Below are positions 16,854 through 28,275 of a stretch of 64,000 bases of DNA, piece by piece. The notes under the pieces were generated by a model. It ran no database searches. It was not told where the DNA came from and saw nothing but the letters and a program-made list of their open reading frames with translations. The position numbers and the translations under genes were made by a program. Within the stretch, counting starts at the first letter, position 1. Every line of letters begins with the position of its first letter. Origin of the DNA: Alphaproteobacteria bacterium (GTDB lineage: Bacteria > Pseudomonadota > Alphaproteobacteria > Micropepsales > Micropepsaceae); the NCBI GenBank assembly GCA_028865545.1, contig JAGWJY010000008.1, positions 1-64,000 of the forward strand. Reading direction: 5' to 3'.

Positions 16854-17855
16854 ATGAAGCGTCTTGCAGTCTTTGTCACCACATCGATGCTGTTCTTTGC
16901 CAGCGCGCAGGCCGCCGACGTCAAACTGTTGAACGTCAGCTACGATCCGACGCGCGAGCTCTACAAGGATATCAATACGGCCTTCGCGGCGCAGTGGAAG
17001 GCCAAGACCGGAGAAGCTGTGACGATCAACATGTCGCATGGCGGCTCCGGTGCGCAGTCCCGCGCCGTGATCGACGGGTTAGACGCTGATGTAGTAACGT
17101 TGGCACTCGCCTATGATATCGATGCAATCTCGCAGAGAGCGGGATTACTTCCTGCAGCCTGGCAAAAGCGCCTGCTCGACAACAGCGCGCCCTATACGTC
17201 GACCATCGTGTTTTTGGTGCGCAAGGGCAACCCGTGGCACATCAAGGACTGGCCCGACCTGATGAGACCCGGCATCCAGGTGATCACGCCAAATCCGAAG
17301 ACCTCCGGTGGCGCGCGCTGGGCGTATCTGGCGGCCTGGGCATACGCTCTGAATGTTCCGGGAGGCAACGCCGATGAGGCAAAAGCCTTCGTTACGGCAC
17401 TCTACAAGAATGTTCCGGTGCTCGACACCGGCGCACGCGGGGCGACGACAACTTTTGTGCAGCGCGGCATCGGCGATGTCTTGCTGTCGTGGGAGAACGA
17501 GGCGCATCTCGTCCTGAAGGAGCGCGGAGGGGACAAGTTCGAGATCGTGTATCCATCGATGTCGATCCTAGCCGAGCCTTCGGTGGCGCTGATTGACAAG
17601 AACGTTGACCGCCACGGCACGCGTAAGGTCGCGGAGGCCTACCTGCACTTCCTCTACACAAAGGAAGCACAGGAGATCGAAGCGCGCAATTTCTATCGCC
17701 CGCGCAATCCGGAAATACTCGCAGCACACACGTCCGATTTCCCCAAGATTCCATTGGTCACCATCGATAAAGTCTTTGGCGGTTGGCAAAAGGCACAAGC
17801 AACCCATTTTGCCGATGGTGGCGTCTTCGACCAGATCTACAAGCCTGGCCAATGA
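16854..17855 (+). CDS. sbp: Sulfate ABC transporter, periplasmic substrate-binding protein
   Basis: A 333-residue secreted binding protein with a signal peptide cleaved near ASAQA-AD. The mature start [17 protein letters not shown] and the segment [18 protein letters not shown], which builds the sulfate-binding site, are diagnostic for Sbp/CysP. Late motifs such as [20 protein letters not shown] also match. GGGAG precedes the ATG. The stop overlaps the next start (ATGA). It delivers sulfate or thiosulfate to the CysTWA permease encoded next. Confidence 0.95.
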   Translation: MKRLAVFVTTSMLFFASAQAADVKLLNVSYDPTRELYKDINTAFAAQWKAKTGEAVTINMSHGGSGAQSRAVIDGLDADVVTLALAYDIDAISQRAGLLPAAWQKRLLDNSAPYTSTIVFLVRKGNPWHIKDWPDLMRPGIQVITPNPKTSGGARWAYLAAWAYALNVPGGNADEAKAFVTALYKNVPVLDTGARGATTTFVQRGIGDVLLSWENEAHLVLKERGGDKFEIVYPSMSILAEPSVALIDKNVDRHGTRKVAEAYLHFLYTKEAQEIEARNFYRPRNPEILAAHTSDFPKIPLVTIDKVFGGWQKAQATHFADGGVFDQIYKPGQ

Positions 17856-18700
17856 GCGCGTCATCTGGCTCTCTCGCTTCACGTTGGCGGAACGCGAATG
17901 TTCTGCCGGGCTTTGGGCTATCGCTCGGGTTCACACTCTTTTACTTCTCCGCGGTCGTATTGATCCCATTGGCGGCATTGGTGATCAGACCATGGTCTTT
18001 GGGTTTCGAAGGCTTCTGGCACATCCTGACAGACCATCGCGTTGTCGCGGCGCTGCGTCTTTCCTTCGGTGCTGCCGCCATCGCGGCGGCAATCAATGCC
18101 GTCTTTGGCCTGATCGTCGCCTGGGTGTTGGTGCGCTATCGCTTTCCAGGAAAGCGCATTCTGGACGCAGTCGTCGACCTGCCGTTTGCCTTGCCTACCG
18201 CCGTGGCCGGTATTGCATTGTCGACTTTGTACGCACCGCAAGGCTGGCTTGGCGAGCCCTTGAGTCATCTGGGGCTCAAGATCTCCTATACGCCGTTCGG
18301 CGTCATTGTGGCACTAACTTTCATCGGTCTACCCTTCGTGGTTCGCACGCTGCAGCCGGTATTGGCGGACCTTTCACTGGATTCTGAAGAGGCCGCGGCG
18401 ACGCTAGGTGCGACGCGTGCGCAGACCATGATCCGTGTGATCCTTCCGATGCTGCTCCCATCGCTGCTGACCGGTGCCACCCTCGCTTTCGCGCGTGCCG
18501 TCGGCGAGTATGGCTCGGTGATCTTCATCGCCGGCAATTTGCCGGCGGTTTCCGAGATCGCCCCCCTGCTGATCGTCATCAAACTTGAGCAATTCGACTA
18601 CGCCGGCGCTGCAGCGATCGGCGTCATCATGCTCGCCGCGTCATTCGTATTTATCCTTGCGCTAAATCTGCTTCAGCAATGGGCGGGGGCGCGTCGATGA
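17852..18700 (+). CDS. cysT: Sulfate ABC transporter permease CysT
   Basis: A 282-residue inner-membrane permease with about six membrane segments. The cytoplasmic coupling helix motif is [21 protein letters not shown] (about residues 178-198). The ATG at 17852 overlaps the sbp TGA, giving a length close to E. coli CysT (277). An in-frame upstream extension is ignored because it would run inside sbp. It pairs with CysW. Confidence 0.95.
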   Translation: MSASSGSLASRWRNANVLPGFGLSLGFTLFYFSAVVLIPLAALVIRPWSLGFEGFWHILTDHRVVAALRLSFGAAAIAAAINAVFGLIVAWVLVRYRFPGKRILDAVVDLPFALPTAVAGIALSTLYAPQGWLGEPLSHLGLKISYTPFGVIVALTFIGLPFVVRTLQPVLADLSLDSEEAAATLGATRAQTMIRVILPMLLPSLLTGATLAFARAVGEYGSVIFIAGNLPAVSEIAPLLIVIKLEQFDYAGAAAIGVIMLAASFVFILALNLLQQWAGARR

Positions 18701-19548
18701 GCAGAGGCCCACGGCGATCAACCGAAGATCACCCGCTGCTGCGGGTGACGCTCGGTGTCGTGGCCGTGGGCTTTATCGGACTGTTTCTTGTCTTGCCTTT
18801 GACTATGGTGTTTTCAGAGGCCTTGTCGCGCGGTCTTGCGGCAGCGCTGGCCGCGATTGAAGACCCAGATGCACTTGCTGCCGTCCGCCTAACGGGGATC
18901 GTGGCAGCCGTCGCGGTGCCACTCAACGCAGTGTTCGGTATTGCCGCGTCCTGGGCGATCACGAAATTCGATTTTTGCGGCAAGGGTCTTCTCACGACCC
19001 TTATTGACTTGCCTTTCTCGGTATCACCGGTGGTCTCTGGCTTGATCTACGTCTTGATTTTCGGGCTCCAAGGGTGGCTTGGAGCAACTCTGCGGGACTG
19101 GGACTTCAAGGTGATCTTTGCTCTGCCGGGTATCGTGCTCGCAACGATGTTCGTAACCTTTCCCTTCGTAGCCCGCGAGCTCATCCCATTGATGGCCGAC
19201 CAGGGCCGCGAAGAGGAGGAAGCCGCCGCCTCGCTCGGCGCCTCCGGCTTGCAAACGCTCCTGCGTGTGACGTTACCCAATATCAAATGGGGACTGCTCT
19301 ACGGCGTGCTACTCTGCAATGCACGCGCGATGGGTGAGTTCGGCGCGGTGTCGGTCGTCAGCGGTCACATCCGTGGTCTCACCAACACTATGCCGCTCCA
19401 TGTCGAAGTCCTCTATAACGATTACCAGTTCGTCGGCGCCTTCGCGGTAGCCTCTCTGCTGGCACTGCTCGCGATCGTCACGCTGTTCCTCAAATCCTTT
19501 CTCGAATGGCGCTACGCGGACGAAATCGCCGCTACCCATCGCCATTGA
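18697..19548 (+). CDS. cysW: Sulfate ABC transporter permease CysW
   Basis: A 283-residue inner-membrane permease with about six hydrophobic segments. It has the EAA-type coupling motif [21 protein letters not shown] and the conserved [18 protein letters not shown] near the last helices. ATG 18697 overlaps the cysT stop (ATGA), indicating coupled translation. With CysT it forms the sulfate channel. Confidence 0.95.
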   Translation: MSRGPRRSTEDHPLLRVTLGVVAVGFIGLFLVLPLTMVFSEALSRGLAAALAAIEDPDALAAVRLTGIVAAVAVPLNAVFGIAASWAITKFDFCGKGLLTTLIDLPFSVSPVVSGLIYVLIFGLQGWLGATLRDWDFKVIFALPGIVLATMFVTFPFVARELIPLMADQGREEEEAAASLGASGLQTLLRVTLPNIKWGLLYGVLLCNARAMGEFGAVSVVSGHIRGLTNTMPLHVEVLYNDYQFVGAFAVASLLALLAIVTLFLKSFLEWRYADEIAATHRH

Positions 19549-19559
19549 CGGAGCAACAT

Positions 19560-20288
19560 ATGTCTCTTGTCGTCGAGTCCATCGCCAAGCGCTTCGAACG
19601 CTTCCCCGCACTGAACGGCGTGAGCTTCACGGCACCGCAAGGTGCATTCGTGGCACTGCTCGGTCCCTCAGGTTCGGGTAAGACGACGCTGTTGCGCATA
19701 CTAGGTGGACTGGAATTCTCCGACGAAGGAAGCGTGCATTTCGACGATCTGAACTGGCTCAGCCTGCCAGCGCGCGAGCGCCGGGCCGGCTTCGTGTTCC
19801 AGAACTACGCGTTGTTCCGCCACATGACGGTGGCCCAGAACATCGCCTTCGGGCTCAGCGTCCGCCCGCGCCGCAATAGACCCACGAGACATGCCATCGC
19901 CAAACGGGTCGAGGAACTACTTGCACTGGTGCAACTTGACGGGTTAGGCAAGCGCTATCCAAGCCAACTTTCCGGCGGCCAACGCCAGCGTGTTGCTCTC
20001 GCTCGCGCGTTGGCCATAGAACCACGAATGCTGCTGCTGGACGAACCGTTTGGCGCGCTGGACGCCAAGGTGCGCAAGGAATTGCGCGGCTGGCTTCGGG
20101 CTCTGCACGAACGACTTGGGCTAACCACGATCTTCGTAACGCACGACCAAGAGGAAGCCTTCGCACTCGCTGATTTGGTCGCAATCATGAACAAAGGAAA
20201 AATTGAACAGTACGGGACACCCGAAGACGTGCGAAGCGCGCCAAAAACGAGATTTGTGGCCGAGTTTCTTGACAGCGCTGCGGTTTGA
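19560..20288 (+). CDS. cysA: Sulfate ABC transporter ATP-binding protein CysA (short form)
   Basis: A 242-residue ATPase of the sulfate importer. Walker A is GPSGSGKT (residues 35-42), the signature [14 protein letters not shown] is near residue 140, Walker B is [12 protein letters not shown], and the switch His is in FVTHDQEEA. Typical CysA proteins have about 340-365 residues with a C-terminal TOBE-like regulatory domain; here the protein stops right after the nucleotide-binding domain. ATG 19560 with GGAG upstream is preferred over an in-frame start inside cysW. It is the last gene of the operon. Confidence 0.92.
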   Translation: MSLVVESIAKRFERFPALNGVSFTAPQGAFVALLGPSGSGKTTLLRILGGLEFSDEGSVHFDDLNWLSLPARERRAGFVFQNYALFRHMTVAQNIAFGLSVRPRRNRPTRHAIAKRVEELLALVQLDGLGKRYPSQLSGGQRQRVALARALAIEPRMLLLDEPFGALDAKVRKELRGWLRALHERLGLTTIFVTHDQEEAFALADLVAIMNKGKIEQYGTPEDVRSAPKTRFVAEFLDSAAV

Positions 20289-21841
<1,553 letters not shown>

Positions 21842-21843
21842 TC

Positions 21844-22857
21844 ATGCCCGCGATGACTATGATTCAAGCCCTGAATTCGGCACTGGATGCTATGCTCGAA
21901 CGTGATCCGGACGTTCTCATCTTCGGCGAGGATGTCGGCTATTTTGGCGGTGTATTCCGCGTCACGGACGGGTTGCAGAAGAAGCACGGTGTAACTCGTT
22001 GCTTCGATGCTCCCATTGGCGAGGCCGGCATCATCGCGGCGGCGATCGGTATGAGCGTATATGGGCTCAGACCGGTCGTCGAAATCCAATTTGCCGACTA
22101 CATCTACCCTGGTTACGACCAAATCGTCTCGGAGATGGCGCGTATCCGATATCGGTCTGCCGGCGACTTCTTCGTACCAATGACAATCCGTACGCCCTAT
22201 GGCGGCGGTATATTCGGCGGACAGACGCATAGCCAAAGTCCGGAAGCGCTGTTCACCCACGTCGCCGGCCTGACCACGGTCATCCCGTCGAACCCGCACG
22301 ATGCCAAGGGGTTATTGATCAGCGCCATCGAAAGCGACGACCCAGTGATCTTCCTGGAGCCCAAGCGCATCTACAACGGCCCCTTTGATGGTCACCACGA
22401 AAAACCCGTGGAACCATGGTCCAAGCACCCCATGAGCGAAGTGCCGGAGGGGCATTACACGGTACCGCTCGGCAAGGCCGCCATTGTGCGTGAAGGCGCG
22501 GACGTCACCGTGTTAGTCTATGGGACGATGGTTCATGTGGCGCTTGCGGCTGCCAAGGAAGCCAATGTGGATGCCGAGATAATAGACCTGCGTACGCTGG
22601 TTCCTGTGGATATAGAGACTATCGTGACGTCCGTAGAAAAAACCGGGCGTTGTGTCATCGCACATGAGGCGACGTTGACGAGCGGCTTCGGGGCCGAACT
22701 TTGCGCGTTGGTGCAGGAGCATTGCTTCTATCACCTTGAGGCACCCATCGAGCGTGTCGCCGGCTGGGATACACCTTATCCGCATGTCTTTGAATGGAAT
22801 TACTTTCCGGGGCCAAAGCGAGTCTCGGATGCGATGCGCCGCGCCGTGGAGGCTTGA
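21844..22857 (+). CDS. bkdA2: Branched-chain 2-oxoacid dehydrogenase E1 component, beta subunit
   Basis: A 337-residue partner of E1alpha. Family landmarks are IFGEDVGYFGGVFRVTDGL, DAPIGEAGIIAAAIGM, PYGGGIFGGQTHSQSPEA with the E1beta active-site His region, and the C-terminal VAGWDTPYPHVFEW. The strong ribosome site AGGAGG at the end of the alpha gene positions ATG 21844, 2 bp after the alpha stop; an in-frame earlier start lies within the alpha gene. It forms an alpha2beta2 heterotetramer. Confidence 0.94.
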   Translation: MPAMTMIQALNSALDAMLERDPDVLIFGEDVGYFGGVFRVTDGLQKKHGVTRCFDAPIGEAGIIAAAIGMSVYGLRPVVEIQFADYIYPGYDQIVSEMARIRYRSAGDFFVPMTIRTPYGGGIFGGQTHSQSPEALFTHVAGLTTVIPSNPHDAKGLLISAIESDDPVIFLEPKRIYNGPFDGHHEKPVEPWSKHPMSEVPEGHYTVPLGKAAIVREGADVTVLVYGTMVHVALAAAKEANVDAEIIDLRTLVPVDIETIVTSVEKTGRCVIAHEATLTSGFGAELCALVQEHCFYHLEAPIERVAGWDTPYPHVFEWNYFPGPKRVSDAMRRAVEA

Positions 22858-24057
22858 ATGGCACGTTACGTCTTCAAATTGCCCGATGTCGGCGAAGGTA
22901 TGGCGGAGGCCGAGATTGTAGCCTGGCATGTCGCCGTTGGTGACAAGATTCAGGAGGACCAGAATCTAGTCGACGTGATGACGGACAAAGCCACTGTGGA
23001 GATAACTTCGCCGGTCACGGGCATCGTGGTCTCGCTTGGCCACCAGCCGGGAGAGATGGCGGCCATCGGAGCGCCGCTGGTCGAGTTTGAATTGGATGGC
23101 GCGGCACAGATCGCAATCACCTCACAAAAGAGTGAGCCCGCGCCATCAGAAGCGATAGCCGTACCAGCGGATAAAAATCCAATCGTTGCGGGAGCAAAGA
23201 CCCTCGCCTCGCCAGCCGTACGCAAACGGGCTCAGGATATGGGTGTCGACCTCCGATCCGTGACCGGTACCAGTCCGGACGGACGTATCAGCCATGCAGA
23301 TCTGGATAAACATCTCGCATCAAGCGGCGGGCGCACCTCCGCCCGCGCGCAGCAAGTGCCACGCAACGATGTCGAAGAAGTGAAACTTATAGGCCTGCGA
23401 CGGCGTATTGCGGACAAGATGCAGGAATCAAAGCGCCGCATCCCGCATTTCGCCTATGTCGAAGAAATCGACATGACGGAATTGGAGAAGTTGCGCGCCA
23501 AACTGAATGCATCAAAACGGCCAGAACAGCCTAAGTTGAACGTCTTGCCGTTCCTCATGCGCGTGCTCGTGCACGTATTACCTGAGTACCCGCAGATCAA
23601 CGCACAATTCGATGATGAAGCCGGAATCATTCATCGCTTCTTGGCTGTCCACATCGGCATCGCAACGCAAACTGCAAACGGACTGCTTGTACCGGTCGTC
23701 AAACACGCCGAGAGGCGTAACTTATGGGAAGCCGCCGCAGAGGTAGCACGCGTCGCGGCACTTGCGCGCGAGAACAAGGCCTCGAAAGACGATCTCACCG
23801 GTTCAACTATCACGATCACCAGTCTTGGTGCGATGGGCGGCGTGGTCACCACGCCGATCATCAATCACCCCGAGGTGGCGATCATCGGGCCGAACGCCAT
23901 AATGGAACGGCCGGTCGTGCGCGATGGTGAAATAGTCGTGCGGAAGATGATGAATTTGTCATCCTGCTTCGATCACCGCGTCGTCGACGGCGCCGATGCT
24001 GCCGCGTTCGTTCAGCGCCTCAAGGGGCTGCTTGAGCATCCGGATACGCTGCTGTAA
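22858..24057 (+). CDS. bkdB: Branched-chain 2-oxoacid dehydrogenase E2 component (dihydrolipoyl acyltransferase)
   Basis: A 399-residue core subunit. The N-terminal lipoyl domain (residues 1-80) carries the lipoylation Lys in VMTDKATVEI. A peripheral subunit-binding domain is near residues 120-155 (ASPAVRKRAQDMGVD, TGTSPDGRISHADL). The C-terminal acyltransferase domain has the catalytic DHRVVDGADAA. The ATG directly abuts the E1beta TGA. It transfers branched acyl groups to CoA. Confidence 0.94.
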   Translation: MARYVFKLPDVGEGMAEAEIVAWHVAVGDKIQEDQNLVDVMTDKATVEITSPVTGIVVSLGHQPGEMAAIGAPLVEFELDGAAQIAITSQKSEPAPSEAIAVPADKNPIVAGAKTLASPAVRKRAQDMGVDLRSVTGTSPDGRISHADLDKHLASSGGRTSARAQQVPRNDVEEVKLIGLRRRIADKMQESKRRIPHFAYVEEIDMTELEKLRAKLNASKRPEQPKLNVLPFLMRVLVHVLPEYPQINAQFDDEAGIIHRFLAVHIGIATQTANGLLVPVVKHAERRNLWEAAAEVARVAALARENKASKDDLTGSTITITSLGAMGGVVTTPIINHPEVAIIGPNAIMERPVVRDGEIVVRKMMNLSSCFDHRVVDGADAAAFVQRLKGLLEHPDTLL

Positions 24058-24181
24058 ATCGCTCGCGAGCATTTGACGCCATTTAGGGCGGTCGGGGCTG
24101 TACTATTCAGCAACAATCCCTCTACAGTCGCGCCCGGTGGGCCGCCTTTCCTCAATGGGGAAACGTTACGGATACGTAGTT

Positions 24182-26767
24182 ATGATTGTTGAAACCGGCC
24201 TTTTCGCGCTAATCCTCGCGCTCTTTATATCTGCCATCCAGGCCGTCGTTCCATTGATCGGCGCCTCGCGCAACGAACCGGCATGGATGAACGTCGACCG
24301 CCCGGCAGCTGCGGTGCTGTTTGCGCTTGTCACACTATCCTTTGGTGCCCTGATGTGGGCTCACGTGACCAGCGACTTTTCCGTTCTGAACGTGGTCCAG
24401 AACAGCCACACGGACAAGCCGCTGCTATACAAGATTACGGGCGTGTGGGGCAGCCACGAAGGTTCCATGATGCTCTGGACCTTCATCCTCACGCTGTATG
24501 GCATGGCCGTGGCGGTATTCGGCGGCAATCTGCCGCCCGGGTTGCGTGCGCGCGTTCTCTCTGTGCAGGCAATGATCGCCTTTGGTTTCATTCTGTTCAT
24601 CCTTCTGACATCCAATCCCTTCACGCGCGTCTATCCGCCGCCACTGAACGGTGAAGGCCTGAACCCGTTGTTGCAGGACCCCGGCCTCGCGTTTCATCCC
24701 CCGTTCCTCTATCTTGGCTATGTCGGCTTCTCGATGGCGTTCTCGTTCGCCATCGCCGCGTTGATCGAAGGACGTGTCGACGCAGCATGGGCACGCTGGG
24801 TGCGGCCATGGACGTTAGTGGCTTGGTGCGCTTTGACGCTCGGCGTCGCCATGGGATCATGGTGGTCGTATTATACGCTGGGCTGGGGCGGATATTGGGC
24901 TTGGGACCCCGTGGAAAACGCCTCGCTCATGCCCTGGCTTGCAGGAACTGCACTTCTGCACTCGGCCATTGTCGCAGAGAAGCGCGATACCTTGAAAGCC
25001 TGGACAATCTTCCTGGCGATCATCACCTTCTCCCTGTCGCTGCTCGGAACCTTCCTGGTTCGATCCGGCGTATTGACGTCCGTTCATAGCTTTGCCGTCG
25101 ATCCCCAGCGCGGTGTGTTCATCTTGCTTCTTCTGCTGTTGTTCACCGGCGCATCGCTTTTCCTGTTCGCATTGCGCGCGCCAGCTCTAAAAAGCGGCGG
25201 GCTTTTTGCGCCAATTTCCCGCGAGAGCGGCCTGCTGTTCAATAACCTTCTCCTGAGTATCGCCGCTGCCACAGTTCTGCTTGGAACGCTTTACCCGTTG
25301 TTTGTCGACGCTCTAGGCCTTGGCAAGATTTCGGTTGGTCCGCCATATTTTGACAGCGTTTTTGTTCCGTTGATGGCGCCGATGATCCTGGTCATGGCAA
25401 TCGGGCCTTTTCTGTCCTGGCGGCGCGGCAATCTCAAAGACGCCTTGGCACGGCTGAAGCTCGCATTTGTCGTCACAGTTGTGACAATTGCCGCAACCCT
25501 AATGATCGCTGGTACCTCTTCGCGCACGCTCTGGGCATCGCTGGGATTTGGACTGGCGGCGTGGCTATTCTTCGGCAGTCTTATCGAGTGGACCGGACGG
25601 ATCGGGTTGTTCCGGCGCTCGCTGACCGAAGCAGTACATCGCGCCCGCCATTTGCCGCGGTCCGCCTATGGCATGACCATCGCACATATGGGGCTCGCGA
25701 TTGTTCTGGCAGGCATCACCGGTTCTTTGGCCTGGAAGACCGAAATGCTCCAGGTCATGCGCCCCGGTGACAGCGTGATGGTATCTGGCTATCAGCTCAC
25801 ATTCACCGGTGTCGACAATGATGTTAAAGGTCCAAATTACACCGCCTCACGCGCCACTTTCGTCGCCAGCAAAGACGGCCAGTTCGTCGCCAAGATGCAG
25901 CCAGAGCGGCGCGTGTATGCGAACCCGCCACAAGACAAGTCGACTGTCGCCATTCATACCAACTTCGTTGACGACCTCTACGCGGTCTTCGGGGAGCCGG
26001 ACGGGAAAGGAGGCTTCGTCACACATTTCTTCCTAAACCCGCTAGTGCCGTGGATTTTCTTCGGTGCCGTAGTGATGGTTTTCGGCGGCATTGTTTCGTT
26101 AAGCGACCGACGCCACCGTGTCGGCGCACCAATTAGGAAAGCTCGCGCTTCTCCGCATGACTCTTCAGCCGAGATGGCGCATCTTAAAACAACCGCTGTG
26201 AAAAGGATGGAAAATAAAATTCTTCTGCGTGGTTGGGTCTACCTTGTGCCGCTGCTGGCGTTCATCGTCATGGCTGGCTTCTTCATTCACCGCCTGCAAT
26301 TGGTATCGGAAGGGGATGCGCCGAATTTTATTCCGTCGGCCATGATCAACAAGCCAGCGCCGGCGTTTAACCTGCCGCCTCTCTTGGTGGACAGACCAGG
26401 TCTCAAGACCGCCGACTTAAAAGGCAAAGTCACGCTAGTGGACTTCTTTGCATCATGGTGCGTGCCGTGCCGCCAGGAACACCCGGTCCTAAGACTCGTG
26501 ACCCAGGCGGGCATCCGCCTCGTCGGCATCAACTACAAGGACAAACCGGCAGACGCCAAAGCTTGGCTCGCCGAGCTGGGTGATCCCTACCAGGCAGTAG
26601 CCGTCGACGCGCACGGACAGACAGGAATCAATTTCGGGGTCTACGGCGTACCGGAATCCTATCTCGTCGACAAGAATGGCGTAATCCGCTTCAAGCAGAC
26701 TGGCCCATTGACGCCAGAAGTCCTGCGGGAAAAATTGATTCCAATGGTAGAGAAGCTAAAGCAGTGA
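24182..26767 (+). CDS. ccmF: CcmF-CcmG fusion, cytochrome c heme lyase with thioredoxin-like domain (copy 1)
   Basis: About 861 residues. Residues 1 to about 650 form CcmF, a polytopic heme-handling membrane protein of System I cytochrome c maturation. The WWD heme motif is GGYWAWDPVENASL. After a cytoplasmic linker, a membrane segment (GWVYLVPLLAFIVMAGFF) leads into a periplasmic thioredoxin fold with WCVPCRQEH, which is CcmG/DsbE. These are normally two adjacent genes; here they share one continuous frame, and copy 2 does too, arguing against a sequencing error. The topology fits, since CcmF ends in the cytoplasm where the CcmG anchor begins. ATG 24182 (MIVETGLFALIL) is chosen over an upstream GTG. 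Genes ccmABCDE are not in this window. Confidence 0.93.
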   Translation: MIVETGLFALILALFISAIQAVVPLIGASRNEPAWMNVDRPAAAVLFALVTLSFGALMWAHVTSDFSVLNVVQNSHTDKPLLYKITGVWGSHEGSMMLWTFILTLYGMAVAVFGGNLPPGLRARVLSVQAMIAFGFILFILLTSNPFTRVYPPPLNGEGLNPLLQDPGLAFHPPFLYLGYVGFSMAFSFAIAALIEGRVDAAWARWVRPWTLVAWCALTLGVAMGSWWSYYTLGWGGYWAWDPVENASLMPWLAGTALLHSAIVAEKRDTLKAWTIFLAIITFSLSLLGTFLVRSGVLTSVHSFAVDPQRGVFILLLLLLFTGASLFLFALRAPALKSGGLFAPISRESGLLFNNLLLSIAAATVLLGTLYPLFVDALGLGKISVGPPYFDSVFVPLMAPMILVMAIGPFLSWRRGNLKDALARLKLAFVVTVVTIAATLMIAGTSSRTLWASLGFGLAAWLFFGSLIEWTGRIGLFRRSLTEAVHRARHLPRSAYGMTIAHMGLAIVLAGITGSLAWKTEMLQVMRPGDSVMVSGYQLTFTGVDNDVKGPNYTASRATFVASKDGQFVAKMQPERRVYANPPQDKSTVAIHTNFVDDLYAVFGEPDGKGGFVTHFFLNPLVPWIFFGAVVMVFGGIVSLSDRRHRVGAPIRKARASPHDSSAEMAHLKTTAVKRMENKILLRGWVYLVPLLAFIVMAGFFIHRLQLVSEGDAPNFIPSAMINKPAPAFNLPPLLVDRPGLKTADLKGKVTLVDFFASWCVPCRQEHPVLRLVTQAGIRLVGINYKDKPADAKAWLAELGDPYQAVAVDAHGQTGINFGVYGVPESYLVDKNGVIRFKQTGPLTPEVLREKLIPMVEKLKQ

Positions 26768-27267
26768 AACCTCGTTTCGGAATCCTTTCGGCCGCTGCCG
26801 TGTTTCTGCTGTTTGCCACAGATATGCACTACGCGGCTTTCGCCGTCGAACCCAGCGAGGTGCTTGCCAATCCGGTGCTCGAGGCCCGCGCCCGGGCCAT
26901 TAGCAGCGAGTTGCGCTGCCTTGTCTGCCAGAATGAATCCATCGACGAATCGAACGCATCCTTGGCACATGATCTGCGCGTTTTGGTGCGCAAACGCCTT
27001 CTCGCGGGCGATAGTAATGAGCAGGTCAAGGAATACATCGTCGCCAGGTATGGCAATTACGTTCTGTTGAAGCCGCCCTTCATTGAAGAAACCTATGTAC
27101 TATGGTTCGGGCCGCTGATCCTGCTACTGGGCGCGACGGCGGCGATCATTCTGTTTTATCGACGCCGCACCGGCCAGTCGTCGGAACCCACCCCTCTCAC
27201 GGACGAAGAACGGCGCAGCCTGTCCCTCCTGCTCAGCAAATCTGATGAAAAAGAGGAAGCCCGCTGA
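26764..27267 (+). CDS. ccmH: CcmH, cytochrome c maturation thiol oxidoreductase (copy 1)
   Basis: A 167-residue periplasmic, membrane-anchored protein. A signal segment is followed by the apocytochrome-thiol-reducing motif LRCLVCQNESI. A C-terminal membrane helix (LWFGPLILLLGATAAIILF) precedes a short cytoplasmic tail. It reduces apocytochrome c cysteines and works with CcmF. The GTG start overlaps the ccmFG stop by four bases (GTGA). Confidence 0.95.
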   Translation: MKPRFGILSAAAVFLLFATDMHYAAFAVEPSEVLANPVLEARARAISSELRCLVCQNESIDESNASLAHDLRVLVRKRLLAGDSNEQVKEYIVARYGNYVLLKPPFIEETYVLWFGPLILLLGATAAIILFYRRRTGQSSEPTPLTDEERRSLSLLLSKSDEKEEAR

Positions 27268-28145
27268 TGTATTGGATTGCGTTTGCTTTCCTCACAGTCC
27301 TTTGTGTTTCGGCTCTGCTCTACCCGCTTTTGCGCCGAAACCAATCGACTGCGCCAGCGCGTGCCGAATACGACAATCTCGTCTATAGCAGTCAGTTGTC
27401 CGAGATCGCGCAAGAGGTCGATCGCGGTGTATTGAGCCAGGAGCAGGCCGATGCGGCGCGTACTGAAATCCATCGCCGCATGCTATCGGCAGCTGCCGGA
27501 AACAAAAGGACGACTCATTCGGAGGGTAATCGTCGTGCACGCATAGCCGCTGCTGCAGTGATCGCCCTCCTCGTACCAGTAGGATCAGGCCTGTTATACA
27601 GCGCCCTAGGTTCTCCCGGTATGCCGGATCAACCTTATGCCGAACGGCTTAGACATGATCCCAACGTCATAATCGCGTCCACTGCGCACAAGCTTGCAGT
27701 TCAGCTTGAAAATAAGCCATATGCAGGCGGCTATCAGCGCTTGGCGGAAATATATTTATATTTGAATGAATATGACCGTTCCGCGGCGGCCTATCAACGT
27801 GCCATAGACCTTGGCGACAACAACGCGGATATGTGGTCGCATTTGGGCGAGGCAATCGTTGCCGCAAACAGCGGAACAGTGGTGCCGGACGCGTTAAGCG
27901 CTTTCACACATGCACTTGGCATCGATGCGAAGGAGCCACGGGCGCGTTATTATCTTGGCTTGGCCGCAGCTCAGGCTCACGAGCTGAAAACGGCGATCGC
28001 CATATGGCGCGATCTGGAAATGGACAGCACCGCCGACGCGCCCTGGCTCCCGCTCCTGCGCCAACGCATCACCGCTTACGCCAAGGCTGGCGGCTTTGAC
28101 CCTGCAACAGTCCCTCCAGAGCCACCGCTTCTCAGCAAACCATGA
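27267..28145 (+). CDS. ccmI: CcmI, short form lacking the C-terminal domain (copy 1)
   Basis: A 292-residue inner-membrane protein with two N-terminal membrane helices (about residues 2-22 and 90-112) and a TPR-containing periplasmic part that binds apocytochromes. It aligns with the first ~290 residues of copy 2 (482 residues) and stops after FDPATVPPEPP, where copy 2 continues for another ~190 residues. Downstream bases show no leftover homology in the frames I checked, so the tail was deleted rather than cut by one stop codon. It may still function in heme-lyase assembly. The ATG shares one base with the ccmH stop (TGATG). Confidence 0.9.
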   Translation: MYWIAFAFLTVLCVSALLYPLLRRNQSTAPARAEYDNLVYSSQLSEIAQEVDRGVLSQEQADAARTEIHRRMLSAAAGNKRTTHSEGNRRARIAAAAVIALLVPVGSGLLYSALGSPGMPDQPYAERLRHDPNVIIASTAHKLAVQLENKPYAGGYQRLAEIYLYLNEYDRSAAAYQRAIDLGDNNADMWSHLGEAIVAANSGTVVPDALSAFTHALGIDAKEPRARYYLGLAAAQAHELKTAIAIWRDLEMDSTADAPWLPLLRQRITAYAKAGGFDPATVPPEPPLLSKP

Positions 28146-28275
28146 CCATCAAAACGAACTCTCCAAACACAGTCTGGATGATCACGAGCACGCTCCACTC
28201 TCAGGTCGTAACGCGCCCGGCGAATCCGCTTCCTGAGCCGGCGCCGCCGCCGACCTGAGCGATGTCCGGCCGCCG

